NCBI RefSeq assembly: GCF_001751245.1 | Contig: NZ_LJGU01000137.1 | Span: forward strand, 60,577-124,576 | Direction: 5' to 3' | DNA length: 64,000 nt | DNA from: Streptomyces oceani | GTDB taxonomy: Bacteria > Actinomycetota > Actinomycetes > Streptomycetales > Streptomycetaceae | Shown here: piece after piece, positions 7,989-15,729 of the stretch | How positions within the stretch are numbered: the stretch's first letter is position 1 | How the letters are laid out: each line of letters opens with the position of its first letter | Notes under the pieces: generated by a model | Told to the model about the DNA's origin: nothing | The model's input: the letters and a program-made list of their open reading frames with translations, nothing else | Database searches by the model: none | Made by a program: the position numbers and the translations under genes

Positions 7989-9334
7989 CCACCGATCTCA
8001 GGGGCCGCAGCGACCGCGGGTACCTGCGTCTGCCGTGGGGGCAGGTGCACTACCGGCAGGCCGGCCCCACCGACGCCCCTACGCTGTTGATGCTGCACCA
8101 GTCCCCGCTGTCCTCGGCGACCTACGAACCGGTCCTGGCTCCGCTCGCCAAGCGTGGCGTACGGGCGATCGCGGTGGACACTCCAGGCTTCGGGATGTCC
8201 GACCCGGCACCCGAGCCGTGGTCGGTGGAGCGGTACGCCGAGGCGGTGTGGCAGATCTCCGACGCGCTCGGGCTGGACCGGGTGCACCTGCTGGGTCAGC
8301 ACACCGGCGCGGTGTTCGCGCTGGCGGCCACGCTGCGGGACCGGGACCGGGTGCGCGGGCTGGTGTTCCAGGGCATCCCCGTCTACTCGGACGAGGAGCG
8401 CGCCGCCAAGGCCGCCTCGTACGCCCCCGGTTACACCGTCGACGGCGAGGGCGGGCACCTGCGGACGATCTGGGACCGGATCAGTTGGCTGTACCCGACC
8501 CTGGGCGCCGACTCCGTGAGCAGGCAGGTCGCCGAGTACCTCAGCGTCGGCCCCGACTACGGGGTGGCCTACCGGGCGGTCTTCGACCATCCACTGCGTA
8601 CCGAGGGGGTCGCGGACGTCCCGATCCTGCTGTGTCACGGGAGCGAGGACGTGCTCAACCGGATGAACGCCGAGGTCCAGCGGGCGTTCCCACACGCCCC
8701 GCTGGTGGTGTTGCCGGGGGGCACCGACTTCGTCGCGGAGGAGCAACCCGAGGCGTTCGCCGAGGAGGTGGCGAAGCACGTACGGACCCATGCCGCTCCC
8801 GGCGAGGCGGTCCCGGCACCAGCGAACGAGCCCGGCGGGTCGATCAGCGGGTTGGTCGACGGGGCGATCAGCGAATCGGTAGCCAGTTCCGGGCATCTGG
8901 CCTCCGACCCACCCGGTTACCGGACGCTGCACACCTCGCGGGTGACGGTACGCGGCGGCCGTACCGGCAGCGCCCGCTCGTCGACCGGTTCGCTGGACCT
9001 ACCGCTCGTACGTCCCGGCGACCGGTCCGCCGGACAGGCGGGCACCGACCCCGAGGAACTGTTCGCCGCCGGGTACGCCGCCTGCTTCCGCAGCGCGCTG
9101 GAGGCGGTCGCTCGGCGGGAGAAGGTGAAGCTGGCCGGGGCCACCGTGACCACCGAGGTGACGCTCGGCGCGGTGGGTGACGCGTACGGCCTGGGCGTGA
9201 CGTTGAGGGTCGACGCGAAGCTTCCGCCGGGGCGGTTGGCCGAGTTCGTGGAGCGGGCGCACCAGGTCTGTCCGTTCTCCCGGGCCGTACACGGCAACAT
9301 ACGGGTGACCACCCGGGTAGGCGGCGGAGGCTGA
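7985..9334 (+). CDS. Alpha/beta-hydrolase fused to Ohr/OsmC-type peroxidase domain
   Basis: A single 449-residue frame from ATG 7985 (ATGA overlap). Residues about 15-265 form an alpha/beta-hydrolase: LLMLHQSP (oxyanion strand), AVDTPGFGMSD, the nucleophile elbow at 104-108, DVPILLCHGSEDVLN (acid) and a C-terminal helix. The elbow reads GQHTG, so residue 106, normally the Ser nucleophile, is His. A linker rich in Pro, Gly and Ala (about 270-310) leads to an Ohr domain (about 312-449) with both redox cysteines: Cys367 in AAGYAACF and Cys429 in VCPFS. Ohr reduces organic hydroperoxides. The fusion suggests a hydroperoxide- or ester-processing role coupled to the cluster's oxidative chemistry; this is inference. 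Confidence 0.85.
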   Translation: MTTDLRGRSDRGYLRLPWGQVHYRQAGPTDAPTLLMLHQSPLSSATYEPVLAPLAKRGVRAIAVDTPGFGMSDPAPEPWSVERYAEAVWQISDALGLDRVHLLGQHTGAVFALAATLRDRDRVRGLVFQGIPVYSDEERAAKAASYAPGYTVDGEGGHLRTIWDRISWLYPTLGADSVSRQVAEYLSVGPDYGVAYRAVFDHPLRTEGVADVPILLCHGSEDVLNRMNAEVQRAFPHAPLVVLPGGTDFVAEEQPEAFAEEVAKHVRTHAAPGEAVPAPANEPGGSISGLVDGAISESVASSGHLASDPPGYRTLHTSRVTVRGGRTGSARSSTGSLDLPLVRPGDRSAGQAGTDPEELFAAGYAACFRSALEAVARREKVKLAGATVTTEVTLGAVGDAYGLGVTLRVDAKLPPGRLAEFVERAHQVCPFSRAVHGNIRVTTRVGGGG

Positions 9335-9395
9335 CACCGGCCCCGCGCCCGCTCCCACCACACGGCCACCCCGGCCCTGACCAACGAGGTCTCTC

Positions 9396-10214
9396 ATGAT
9401 CACCGCACACCACAACGCTCCCGCCACGCAGACCCGTTCGACCATCGGCCGGGCCATCAACGTGATCGACGCCGTGGCCCGTGCCCCGCACTCCAGCGGA
9501 GTGTCGAACATCGCGCGGGAGACCGGGTTGTCCAAGGCGGTCGCCCATCGGATTCTGCGCGAGCTGGTGGCCTGTCAGTTCCTCGGTTTCGACGAGGAGA
9601 GCAAGCTCTACCAACTGGGGCCCGGCGCGCGCAGTATCGGACTCGCGGCCGTACGCGAGCTGGACATCCCGGCCGTCGCCCACCGGCACCTGGCGTATCT
9701 CACCGAGGTCACCGGCCAAACCAGCACCCTGTCGGTCCGTCAGGGCTGGTCCCGGGTCTACGCCGACCAGGTGCTCTCGCACCACGAGATAAGGATGTCG
9801 GTGGCGCTGGGGACCACCCACCCGTTGCACGCCGGTTCGTCCTCCAAGGCGATCCTGGCCGCGATGCCGGACTCGGAGATCGCGGACTACGTCGCCCATC
9901 ACCGTCTGGACAGCGTCACGGAGGCGACCATCACCTCGGCCTCGGCTTTGTGGGAGGAGATCGCCCGAATCCGCGAACTCGGCCACGCCGCCAGCCTCGG
10001 CGAACGTCAGGTGGCGGCGGCCAGTGTCGCCGCGGCCGTGTACGGCGTCACGGGACAGGTGGTCGGTTCGGTGTCGGTGTGCGGCACCAAGGAACTGGTC
10101 CAGGGCGACGAACGACAGCAGTTGGGCCGCGCGGTCATCCGCGCCGCCGCGGACGTATCCGCTGATCTGGGCGCGGGCTCGCTCGCACCCGACGGTGAGG
10201 AGGAATCGACGTGA
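9396..10214 (+). CDS. IclR-family transcriptional regulator
   Basis: A 272-residue regulator with a GAGG site before ATG 9396. The N-terminal winged helix is clear (TIGRAINVIDAVARAP ... SNIARETGLSKAVAHRILRELVACQFLGFDEESKLYQLGP, about residues 10-75). The effector-binding IclR domain follows, with SVALGTTHPLHAGSSSKAILAAM and the late GQVVGSVSVCG segment. IclR proteins usually control adjacent catabolic operons and respond to a pathway intermediate. It lies inside the plus-strand cluster and its stop overlaps the GTG of the CoA-transferase gene, so it is co-transcribed with that gene and probably autoregulates the cluster. I could not identify an operator with confidence. Confidence 0.92.
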   Translation: MITAHHNAPATQTRSTIGRAINVIDAVARAPHSSGVSNIARETGLSKAVAHRILRELVACQFLGFDEESKLYQLGPGARSIGLAAVRELDIPAVAHRHLAYLTEVTGQTSTLSVRQGWSRVYADQVLSHHEIRMSVALGTTHPLHAGSSSKAILAAMPDSEIADYVAHHRLDSVTEATITSASALWEEIARIRELGHAASLGERQVAAASVAAAVYGVTGQVVGSVSVCGTKELVQGDERQQLGRAVIRAAADVSADLGAGSLAPDGEEEST

Positions 10215-11488
10215 ACCCGAGTACCGCGCACGAGCCCGGAACTCCCCCCGGGGAGGACCCCGCCGGCGGCGAGCCGCCCACGGACACCGTTCGTGGGCCG
10301 CTGCACGGCCTGCGGGTGGTGGACGTCTCCACCATCCTGGCGGGGCCGCTGTGCGCCCAACTGCTCGGCGACTTCGGCGCCGAGGTGATCAAGGTCGAAC
10401 ACCCGGTGGTCGGGGACGGGATGCGGGGTCACGGTCACAGCAAGGACGGCCATCCGCTCTGGTGGAAGGAACTGTCCCGCAACAAGCGGACCCTCGGGCT
10501 GAGTCTCTCCGACGCCGAGGGCGCCGAGGTGTTCCGACGCCTGGTCGCCACCGCCGACGTGCTGGTGGAGAACTTCCGTCCCGGCACCCTGGAGCGCTGG
10601 GGGCTGGGTCCTCACGAGCTGGCCGTCTCGCATCCCGGGTTGGTGACCGTACGCGTCACCGGCTTCGGCCAGCGGGGTCCGTACGCGGCACGGGCGGGCT
10701 TCGGCACCCTGGCGGAAGCGATGAGCGGCTTCGCCCACCTGACGGGTGAGGCGGACGGACCGCCCACGCTCCCGGCCTTCGGCCTGGCCGACAGCGTCTG
10801 CGGGATCGCCGCCTCCTCAGCCGCGGTGATGGCGCTCTACGCCCGAGAGCGGGACCCGCGGCGCCGGGGGCAGGTGATCGACATGAGTCTGCTGGAGCCG
10901 CTGATGACGGCCGTCGGACCCTCCCCCACCGTCTACCAGCAGTTGGGGCTGGTCGGGCAGCGCAACGGCAACCGTTCCAGCAACAACGCGCCCCGCAACA
11001 CCTACCGCACCCGCGACGGGCACTGGGTGGCGATCTCCACCAGCGCCCAGGCCATCGCAGAGCGGGTCATGCGACTGGTCGGGCGGCCCGATCTGGTGAC
11101 CGAGCCGTGGTTCGCCACCGGCGGCGGGCGGGCGGCCCACGCGGACGTGCTGGACGCGCCGGTCGCCGCCTGGATCGGGGCGCGCACCCGTGCGGAGGTG
11201 GTGACCGGGTTCACCGACGCCGGCGCCGCCGTCGCACCCATCTACGACGCCCGCGACCTGGTGTCCGACCCCCACGTGCGGCAGACCGAGATGCTCACCG
11301 AGGTCCAGGATGAGGATCTGGGCCCGCTGTTGATGCACAACGTGATGTGGCGGATGTCCCGCTCTCCCGGGTCGATCCGGTTCACCGGCCGGGCGTTGGG
11401 CGCCGACACCGACGAACTGCTGGTAAAGGAACTCGGGTTGGAGCAGGACGAGGTGACCCGGCTGCGTGACCGCCAGGTCGTCACCTGA
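10211..11488 (+). CDS. Family III CoA-transferase (CaiB/BaiF)
   Basis: A 425-residue protein starting at GTG 10211 (GTGA overlap). The diagnostic N-terminus LHGLRVVDVSTILAGPLCAQLLGDFGAEVIKVEHP and NKRTLGLSL are intact, as is VENFRPGTLERWGLG. The segment that carries the catalytic aspartate in formyl-CoA transferase (typically xGFDxxxQAxSG) reads AGFGTLAEAMSGFAHLTG, so Gly stands at the Asp position with a Glu four residues on; this variant occurs in a subgroup of family III proteins. The enzyme would activate a carboxylic acid as its CoA thioester by exchange. With the SDR and MmgE/PrpD proteins this points to an acid substrate degraded through CoA intermediates. Confidence 0.9.
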   Translation: MNPSTAHEPGTPPGEDPAGGEPPTDTVRGPLHGLRVVDVSTILAGPLCAQLLGDFGAEVIKVEHPVVGDGMRGHGHSKDGHPLWWKELSRNKRTLGLSLSDAEGAEVFRRLVATADVLVENFRPGTLERWGLGPHELAVSHPGLVTVRVTGFGQRGPYAARAGFGTLAEAMSGFAHLTGEADGPPTLPAFGLADSVCGIAASSAAVMALYARERDPRRRGQVIDMSLLEPLMTAVGPSPTVYQQLGLVGQRNGNRSSNNAPRNTYRTRDGHWVAISTSAQAIAERVMRLVGRPDLVTEPWFATGGGRAAHADVLDAPVAAWIGARTRAEVVTGFTDAGAAVAPIYDARDLVSDPHVRQTEMLTEVQDEDLGPLLMHNVMWRMSRSPGSIRFTGRALGADTDELLVKELGLEQDEVTRLRDRQVVT

Positions 11489-11556
11489 CCGCCGTCCCGG
11501 CCTCCCCACCGGTCCACCCGTGACCAGCCCTTCCCTCGACGAGAACGGACCCGACC

Positions 11557-12462
11557 GTGCGCACCACCGAAGCATCCGCCGCCCCAGACATCCCGGACAC
11601 TCCCGTTGACGGTTCCTCCGACCCACTGCTCGATGCGGTTCGGGCGGGTGTGCGGGTGTACGACCTCGGCCGCCGGCTGACGATCGGCATGCCCCAGTCC
11701 CCCAACCACCCGGCGTACTGGCACACCCTGCCGCGTCGCCACGGCGACGCGGTACGCGGCGACGGTGGCTCGGCCGCCAACGACATGCTGGTCATGGGGA
11801 CCCACGTCGGCACCCATATCGACGCCCTCGCCCATGTCTCGCAGGACGGCCGACTGCACGGCGGGGCGGACGCGGTCGAGGCAGGAACCGGCGGCCGGTA
11901 CGCCGAGTTGGGCGTGCACACCATCGCTCCCATGATGCGGCGCGGCGTGCTGCTGGACGTACCCGCCGTGCTCGGCGAGCACTGCCCGCCCGGATACGAG
12001 ATCACCCCCGAGGACCTCGACGCCGCCGAACGTGCCCAGGGCACCCCGGTACGGGAGGGGGACGTGGCCCTCATCCGCAGCGGCTGGGGGCGGCACTTCG
12101 ACGACCCGGACCGCACCGTCTACATGGGCGCCGAGTCCGGGGTCCCCGGGGTCGGCGAGGCCGGGGCCCGGTGGTTGGCCGAGCGGAGGGTGCACGCCGC
12201 GGGCTCCGACACCATCGCCTTCGAACGCCTCGCCCCCGGCCAGGGTCACGCGCTGTTGCCCGCCCACCGAGTACTGCTGGTGGAAGCCGGCATCTACCTG
12301 GTGGAGACCATGAACCTGGAGGAGGTCGCCGCCGAGCGGGTGCACGAGTGCACCTTCGTGCTGGCCCCGCTCCCGCTGTACGGAGCGACCGGCTCGCCGG
12401 TCCGCCCCCTGGCCGTGGTCCCGGACCACCGGGCGTCCGCCACCGGCGGTCACCATGGCTGA
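11557..12462 (+). CDS. Cyclase-family metal-dependent hydrolase (kynurenine formamidase/isatin hydrolase fold)
   Basis: A 301-residue protein from GTG 11557. The signature HxGTHxDxxxH is complete: MGTHVGTHIDALAH, followed by SQDGRLHGG. Further conserved parts are YDLGRRLTIGMPQSPNHP at the N-terminus, RRGVLLDVPAVLG, and IRSGWGRHFDD, with AGSDTIAFERL near the C-terminus. This fold opens amide or lactam bonds (formylkynurenine, isatin, cyclic ureides) using Mn or Zn. It overlaps the MmgE/PrpD gene by 8 bp. Together with the hydantoinase-like protein it suggests the cluster opens at least one cyclic amide. Confidence 0.88.
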   Translation: MRTTEASAAPDIPDTPVDGSSDPLLDAVRAGVRVYDLGRRLTIGMPQSPNHPAYWHTLPRRHGDAVRGDGGSAANDMLVMGTHVGTHIDALAHVSQDGRLHGGADAVEAGTGGRYAELGVHTIAPMMRRGVLLDVPAVLGEHCPPGYEITPEDLDAAERAQGTPVREGDVALIRSGWGRHFDDPDRTVYMGAESGVPGVGEAGARWLAERRVHAAGSDTIAFERLAPGQGHALLPAHRVLLVEAGIYLVETMNLEEVAAERVHECTFVLAPLPLYGATGSPVRPLAVVPDHRASATGGHHG

Positions 12463-13912
12463 ACGTACCCTCGCGGACGAGCTGGCCGCCTTCGCCGCCG
12501 GCACCGACTTCCCCGACCTCCCGGCCGAGGTCACGGACGACGTCGGCGGTCGCGTCCTGGACGTCCTGGGCCTGTGCGTCGCGGCACGTACGCTCCCCAC
12601 CAGCCAGGCCGTGCTGGAGTACGTCGCCGAGCAGGGCGGGGCGGCGCAGGCCAGCGCGCTCGGACACGGCCTCCCCCGACTGCCCGCGGCCCAAGCGGCG
12701 CTGGCCAACGGCGTACTGGCGCACTCGCTGGACTACGACGACACCCACCTGCCGTCCGTGCTCCACCCCAGCGCCTCGGTCGTCCCCGCCGCCCTCGCCA
12801 CGGCCGAGCTGGCCGGAGCCGACGGCGCGCAGACCGTACGGGCCGTGGCACTGGGCCTGGAGGTCGCCGTACGGCTCGGCATGGCCGGGTACGACCGGCA
12901 GGCCGGCAACTCCACCTTCTTCGAGCACGGCCAGCACGCGACCTCCATCTGCGGCACTCTCGGTGGCGCCGTCGCCGCCGGGGTCTTGCTGGGCCTGGAC
13001 CAGGAAGGGCTGCGGGACGTACTGGGCATGGCCGCGTCCACCGCCGCCGGGATCATCGAGTCCAACCGGACCGGCGGCACCGTCAAGCGGCTGCACTGCG
13101 GCTGGGCGGCCCACTCGGCGGTCACCGTCGCGCAGTTGACGGCCCGCGGCTTCACCGGGCCGCCGACCGTGCTGGAGGGGCGGTTCGGCTTCTTCGAGGC
13201 GTTCCTGCACGGGACGTACACGCCCACCGAGATCACCGAGGGTCTGGGAACCCGGTGGGCCGTGCCGGAGATCTTCTACAAGCCCTATCCGGCCAACCAC
13301 TTCACCCACGCCGCCGTCGACGCCGCGTTGGAGCTACGCGCCCGCGGCCTCGCGCCGGAGCGTGTGGAGAGCGCCGTGCTCGGCGCGCCGGCACCCGTCC
13401 TGCGCACCATCGCCGAGCCGATCGAGCAGAAGCGGACCCCGGAGACCGGCTACCAGGCGCAGTTCAGCGGGCCGTACGCGATCGCCGCCGCGTTCTGTGG
13501 GCCGGGCAACGGCCTGGGGGTGACCCTCGCCGACTACACCGACGAACTAGCCCGCGATCCGCGCCGCCGGGACCTGATGTCCCGGGTCGAGGTGGTGCCG
13601 GACGACCGGGCGACCGAGATCTTCCCCCTGCAGTTCCCCGCCACGCTCACCGTCCGGGACACCGACGGTGAGGTCTGGTACGCGGAGGTGCTCGCGAACC
13701 GCGGCGGTCCCGGACGGCCGCTCAGCCCGGCGGAGCTGGGGCTGAAGTTCCGGGACAACACGTCCGGGACGCTGAGCCGGGAAGCGGCCGAGGCGACGCG
13801 CGCCGCGGCCGGCCGACTGGCGGAACTCCCGGATCTCCGGCCGCTGCTGGACCCCCTGATCACCGTGCCCGGCCCCCTCCCGGACACCCACTCCCCGTAC
13901 GAAGGTAGGTAG
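12455..13912 (+). CDS. MmgE/PrpD-family protein
   Basis: A 485-residue protein starting at ATG 12455 inside the end of the cyclase gene. It follows the MmgE/PrpD pattern: LDVLGLCVAARTLPTSQAVLEYV, AALANGVLAHSLDYDDTH (conserved Asp pair), LHPSASVVPAALATAEL, GTLGGAVAAGVLLGLDQEGLRDVLGMAAS, TVKRLHCGWAAHSAVTVAQLTARGFTGPPTVLEGRFGFFEAF, and ETGYQAQFSGPYAIAAAF. PrpD is 2-methylcitrate dehydratase; cis-aconitate decarboxylase shares the fold. In catabolic clusters distant members probably dehydrate, decarboxylate or isomerise tricarboxylate-like acids. The methylcitrate cycle genes prpB and prpC are absent, so another hydroxy-acid substrate is more likely. Confidence 0.9.
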   Translation: MAERTLADELAAFAAGTDFPDLPAEVTDDVGGRVLDVLGLCVAARTLPTSQAVLEYVAEQGGAAQASALGHGLPRLPAAQAALANGVLAHSLDYDDTHLPSVLHPSASVVPAALATAELAGADGAQTVRAVALGLEVAVRLGMAGYDRQAGNSTFFEHGQHATSICGTLGGAVAAGVLLGLDQEGLRDVLGMAASTAAGIIESNRTGGTVKRLHCGWAAHSAVTVAQLTARGFTGPPTVLEGRFGFFEAFLHGTYTPTEITEGLGTRWAVPEIFYKPYPANHFTHAAVDAALELRARGLAPERVESAVLGAPAPVLRTIAEPIEQKRTPETGYQAQFSGPYAIAAAFCGPGNGLGVTLADYTDELARDPRRRDLMSRVEVVPDDRATEIFPLQFPATLTVRDTDGEVWYAEVLANRGGPGRPLSPAELGLKFRDNTSGTLSREAAEATRAAAGRLAELPDLRPLLDPLITVPGPLPDTHSPYEGR

Positions 13913-13916
13913 CCTC

Positions 13917-15392
13917 ATGTCCGAACACGACTACGACCTGCTCGTGAAGAACGCCCGGGTGGTCGATGCCGAGCACGACGAACCACGGAACGCCGACATC
14001 GCCGTCCGTGACGGCGTGGTGGCGCGGGTGACGCCGGAACTGCCCGCCGACAGCGCCGCTCGTACGGTGGACGCCGCGGGACGGCTCGCCTTCCCCGGCG
14101 TGGTGGACGGGCATCAGCACTGGGGCATCTACCACGAACTCTCCGAGGACGCCGCGGTCGAGAGCCGCGCCTGCGCGCAAGGCGGGGTGACCACCGCGCT
14201 GTCCTACATGCGCACCGGGCAGTACTACCTCAACAAGGGCGGACCGTACGGGGAGTTCTTCCCCGAGGTGCTGGCCGCCACCGAGGGTCGCCCGTACGTC
14301 GACTACGCCTACCACCTCGCGCCGATGAGCCGGGAACACATCGACGAGATACCGGAGCTGATCGAGCGGCACGGCGTGACGTCCTTCAAAGTCTTCATGT
14401 TCTACGGCAGCCACGGGCTGCACGGCCGTTCAGCCGACCAGAACTCCTTCCTGATGACGCCCGAGGGCGAGAGATACGACTACGCGCACTTCGAGTTCGT
14501 GATGCGCGGCATCCAGCGAGCGAGGCAACGCTTCCCCGAACTGGCGGACCGGATCTCGCTGTCCCTGCACTGCGAGACCGCCGAGATCATGACCGCCTAC
14601 ACCCAACTGGTGGAGGAGGCCGGCGAGCTGAACGGGCTGGCGGCGTACAGCGCCTCCCGGCCCCCGCACTCCGAGGGGCTGGCCGTCTCGATCGCCGCGT
14701 ACCTCGCGCACGAGACCGAACTGCCCACCATCAACCTGCTGCATCTCAGCTCCCGCAAGGCTCTCGACGCGGCGGTGCGGATGTCCCGTGCCTTCCCGCA
14801 CATCGACTTCCGCCGTGAGGTCACGATCGGGCACCTGCTCGCGGACGTCGACACCGCCAACGGGATCGGCGGCAAGGTCAACCCGCCGCTGCGCCCACGC
14901 GAGGACGTCGAGGCTTTGTGGGAGTACGTACTGGACGGGACCGTCGACTGGGTGGTCAGCGACCACGCCTGCTGCCGGGAGGAGCTAAAGTTCGGCACAC
15001 CCGCGGAGGACGTGTTCCTCGCCAAGTCCGGTTTCGGCGGAGCGGAGTACCTGCTGCCGGGGCTGGTCACCGAGGGTCGGCGACGCGGGCTGTCCTGGGG
15101 GAGGATCGCCGCGCTCAGCAGCGCCAACCCGGCGCGTCGGTACGGCCTGGAGACCAAGGGCGCCATCGCCGTGGGCAAGGACGCCGACTTCTGTCTGCTG
15201 GACCCCGAGCGCACGTGCACCGTCCGAGCCGACGCCTCCGAGTCCGCCCAGGAGTACACGCCGTTCGAGGGCTTCGAGTTGACGGCGCAGGTCACCGACA
15301 CCTTCCTGCGCGGGCGGCATGTCCTGCAGGACGGCAAGGTCGTCGGCGAACCAGCCGGTGCTTACGTACGGCGTGCGGGACCGCCGAACTGA
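13917..15392 (+). CDS. Hydantoinase/dihydroorotase-family amidohydrolase
   Basis: A 491-residue protein preceded by AAGGTAGG. The D-hydantoinase/allantoinase arrangement is intact: N-terminal beta-sandwich, metal ligands HQH (DGHQHWG), a Lys in SFKVFMFYG that would be carboxylated, His in LSLHCETAE, His in INLLHLSS and Asp in VVSDHACC. ANPARRYGL and GAIAVGKDADFCLLD close the barrel. Family members hydrolyse cyclic amides such as hydantoins, dihydropyrimidines and allantoin. It starts 4 bp after the MmgE/PrpD gene and ends the first cluster. With the M20-type and cyclase-type hydrolases it supports degradation of a cyclic ureide or imide; the substrate is unproven. Confidence 0.88.
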   Translation: MSEHDYDLLVKNARVVDAEHDEPRNADIAVRDGVVARVTPELPADSAARTVDAAGRLAFPGVVDGHQHWGIYHELSEDAAVESRACAQGGVTTALSYMRTGQYYLNKGGPYGEFFPEVLAATEGRPYVDYAYHLAPMSREHIDEIPELIERHGVTSFKVFMFYGSHGLHGRSADQNSFLMTPEGERYDYAHFEFVMRGIQRARQRFPELADRISLSLHCETAEIMTAYTQLVEEAGELNGLAAYSASRPPHSEGLAVSIAAYLAHETELPTINLLHLSSRKALDAAVRMSRAFPHIDFRREVTIGHLLADVDTANGIGGKVNPPLRPREDVEALWEYVLDGTVDWVVSDHACCREELKFGTPAEDVFLAKSGFGGAEYLLPGLVTEGRRRGLSWGRIAALSSANPARRYGLETKGAIAVGKDADFCLLDPERTCTVRADASESAQEYTPFEGFELTAQVTDTFLRGRHVLQDGKVVGEPAGAYVRRAGPPN

Positions 15393-15729
15393 CCGGTTGG
15401 CCACCGCCTTCGGACCGTCGGCACCGCCCGGCGGGTCCGGCCAGCCCAGAGGGCTCACCCGGTCCCGCCGACGGGTCGGCACGGCTTTCGGGAACACTGC
15501 CCCGTACTCCACGTCCGCATCTCCCTCACCTGCGGCCTTATTTGCTGGCGTCACCTCAAGAGGCCCCACTCGTGGCCGTGTTAGGGACTTGAAGCCATGC
15601 GGCGGGTGGCCGTCTTGTCACTCGATGCGAGGCCCTGATGTGATGGCCCGTTGGGAGGCAGGAACGGAGAGCGTCGGCTATTCGTGGGTGGGGCAGCAGC
15701 CGCTCCGGGGCCCGCTGGAGGGAAGCAGC
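15393..15729. other. Intergenic region upstream of the SARP regulator
   Basis: These 337 bp carry no convincing gene. The frame of the SARP gene stays open through most of it, but the sequence is not SARP-like and a strong GGAGGGAAG site sits directly before ATG 15730. The SARP promoter should be here; I could not assign -35/-10 boxes. Confidence 0.6.

Noticed and set aside
12071..13309. 412-residue minus-strand frame opposite the MmgE/PrpD gene
   Set aside because: The MmgE/PrpD and cyclase proteins on the plus strand match their families throughout; the minus frame is a shadow.
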